14,149 bases of DNA from Chlorobium sp. (lineage in GTDB: Bacteria; Bacteroidota; Chlorobiia; Chlorobiales; Chlorobiaceae): positions 1-14,149 of the forward strand of contig JANQGE010000114.1 of NCBI GenBank assembly GCA_028277485.1, given 5' to 3'. The position numbers and the translations under genes are program-made. The notes under the pieces are model-generated. The model saw only the letters and a program-made list of their open reading frames with translations, had not been told where the DNA came from and did not search any database. Shown one piece after another: positions 12,766 through 14,149 of the stretch; the first letter of the stretch is position 1, and each line of letters opens with the position of its first letter.

Positions 12766-13839
12766 ATGGAGTATATCGATATCATATCTGAAAAGACTGG
12801 TTTTTTTGTCAGCCGAAAACCTTTCAGCCTCGAACTTGGCGGCGAACTTCCGGAAGTGGCGATTGCATACCGGACGTGGGGCGCATTAAACAGCGAAAGA
12901 AACAATGTTGTTCTTATATGTCACGCCCTTACCGGTTCCGCCGACGCTGACGTATGGTGGCCAGGAATGTTCGGTGAGGACATGGGTTTTGACGAAACGA
13001 GGGATTTCATTGTCTGCAGCAATGTGCTGGGCAGCTGTTACGGTACAACGGGCCCCCTGTCTTGCAATCCCTTGACAGGCAAACATTACGGTCCTGGCTT
13101 TCCTGATGTCACCATCCGCGACATGGTGAGATTGCAGCGGCTTCTGCTTGATGAGCTGGGGATCGAACAGGTGAAACTGGTGGTCGGCGCCTCTCTTGGA
13201 GGAATGCAGGTTCTTGAATGGGGCTGCATGTTTCCCGACAGGGTACGGGCGCTTATGCCCATGGGGATATCGGGCAGACATTCAGCCTGGTGTATTGCCC
13301 AGAGTGAAGCCCAGAGGCAGGCTATTGCTGCGGACCGTAACTGGAATGACGGCTGGTATGAGCCCGGTGCACCTCCGGCAAAAGGTTTGGCCGCAGCCCG
13401 CATGATGGCCATGTGCTCGTACCGGAGCTTCGATAATTTCCAGCAGCGCTTCGGGCGTGACAAAAGGGACGACACAACTTTCCAGGCGGAAAGCTATCTC
13501 CGCTACCAGGGCGAAAAACTTGTCAGGCGTTTTGACGCGAATACCTACATAACCCTTACCAGGGCTATGGATACGCACGATCTGTCCCGCGGCAGGGGGG
13601 ACTACAAGCGGGTGCTTGAGTCTATATCCATGCCGGTTAAAGTACTCTCCATCACATCGGATATTCTCTACCCGAAAGAGGAGCAGGAAGAGCTTGTGCG
13701 TTACATCCCCGATTGCAGGATAGAGTACCTGCACGAGTCATACGGGCACGATGCGTTTTTAATTCAGGTTGACAAGGTGAGCAGGCTGGTTAAGGCGTTT
13801 AGGGATGAGATAACGGCCAAGGATTCCTCAGCCGCTTAA
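12766..13839 (+). CDS. metX: Homoserine O-acetyltransferase (MetX)
   Basis: MetX transfers an acyl group, normally acetyl, from acyl-CoA to homoserine, the committed step of methionine synthesis; its product feeds MetY. The 357-residue alpha/beta-hydrolase has the MetX signatures: LICHALTGSADA (50-61), NVLGSCYGTTGP (86-97), the nucleophile elbow VVGASLGGMQVLEW with Ser143, Asp299 in TSDILYP, and His328 in SYGHDAF, so the catalytic triad is complete. The length is normal. The ATG at 12766 is the only usable start before an in-frame stop. AAGGAG at 12723-12728 is too far away, so translation is probably weak or coupled to metY. Operon with metY under the SAM riboswitch is expected. Acetyl rather than succinyl specificity is assumed from the MetY pairing, not proven. 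Confidence 0.94.
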   Translation: MEYIDIISEKTGFFVSRKPFSLELGGELPEVAIAYRTWGALNSERNNVVLICHALTGSADADVWWPGMFGEDMGFDETRDFIVCSNVLGSCYGTTGPLSCNPLTGKHYGPGFPDVTIRDMVRLQRLLLDELGIEQVKLVVGASLGGMQVLEWGCMFPDRVRALMPMGISGRHSAWCIAQSEAQRQAIAADRNWNDGWYEPGAPPAKGLAAARMMAMCSYRSFDNFQQRFGRDKRDDTTFQAESYLRYQGEKLVRRFDANTYITLTRAMDTHDLSRGRGDYKRVLESISMPVKVLSITSDILYPKEEQEELVRYIPDCRIEYLHESYGHDAFLIQVDKVSRLVKAFRDEITAKDSSAA

Positions 13840-13840
13840 A

Positions 13841-13978
13841 GGCACCTTTATAATAACCTTTTTGCCCAATCTCTGCGTCGTGTTCAGACTTCCGATGCTC
13901 ACGTATTCAGACATACGCTCCGCTTCGGTTTCTGACCACTTCTTGATCTTGAACAAAAATCTTTATTCTAAAGGTCCC
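13841..13978. repeat. 138-bp TIR-bounded element, copy 3 (MITE-like)
   Basis: The ends GGCACCTTTATAATAA (13841-13856) and the inverted TTATTCTAAAGGTCCC (13963-13978) agree at 14 of 16 positions. Inside, GCTCACGTA and TACGCTCCGC (about 13898-13921) form a hairpin-like pair, followed by TTCGGTTTCTG. The element begins 1 base after the metX stop codon and could supply its transcription terminator. Copies 1 and 2 are at 3723 and 8137. Confidence 0.6.
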
Positions 13979-14149
13979 TTTCCGAGGTTCAAACTTCGTT
14001 TGAGACAAGCAAACAGGGAATTTGCAGCGTTGAGCGGATAGAAAGGGGTTCGCTCCGTTCGCCTTGCTCTCGAAATGCTCGCTACGGTTTTTCGAGCTGC
14101 CCTCGTTGGTTTAGCGCCAGTGTTTGAGTATCCTCCAGCGCAAGGGCCC
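13979..14149. other. Non-coding, hairpin-rich end of window
   Basis: No gene is visible in either strand. Two hairpins stand out: TCAAAC (13989-13994) with GTTTGA (13998-14003), and CTCGAAA (14069-14075) with TTTCGAG (14090-14096). The TTCGCTCCGTTCGCC stretch (14049-14063) looks like part of another dispersed repeat family, but a second copy is not present here. Confidence 0.4.

Overview
The window looks like a chromosomal segment of a green sulfur bacterium (Chlorobiaceae; genus not resolved). This rests on the style of the housekeeping proteins, the SAM-I riboswitch ahead of a metY-metX pair, and DUF4143 ATPases sitting in repeat-filled intergenic DNA. The assignment comes from recognising families, not from a database search.

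Layout. (1) Positions 1-420, minus strand: a YefM/Phd-type antitoxin and the first 48 codons of its YoeB/Txe-type toxin, cut by the window edge, with a TGTACA-type palindrome over the promoter. (2) Positions 420-6000: accessory DNA. It holds two different DUF4143 AAA ATPases (867-2039 plus, 4049-5293 minus), a minus-strand cluster of a long coiled-coil protein, a 33-codon ORF and a DUF2442 protein, and two gene wrecks (a YdcF/ElyC-like N-terminus and an MNT-type nucleotidyltransferase). The gaps are filled with degenerate repeats of 7-bp period and a TIR-bounded element. (3) Positions 6087-9102: an endonuclease/exonuclease/phosphatase (EEP) protein followed by an exported TPR protein, convergent with a complete XerD-type tyrosine recombinase. 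A perfect 57-bp inverted repeat brackets this block. (4) Positions 9421-11116, minus: RsmB, overlapped at its 5' end by a Fic-protein C-terminal remnant. (5) Positions 11179-13839, plus: a hairpin, a SAM-I riboswitch, metY and metX. (6) Positions 13841-14149: a third copy of the TIR-bounded element and hairpin-rich non-coding DNA.

How it fits together. MetX acetylates homoserine and MetY sulfhydrylates the product to homocysteine, under SAM feedback through the riboswitch. RsmB is translation housekeeping. XerD probably resolves chromosome dimers. The left two thirds look like a turnover zone in which toxin-antitoxin, MNT, Fic and YdcF genes have arrived and decayed. Several break points lie at or next to the 7-bp-period repeats, and those arrays differ between copies by exactly one 7-bp unit, as slippage or unequal exchange would produce.

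The most unusual items are the heptamer-period repeat system, the 57-bp inverted repeat, the TIR element family and the atypical expression platform of the SAM riboswitch. I see no convincing new multi-gene defence or biosynthetic system.
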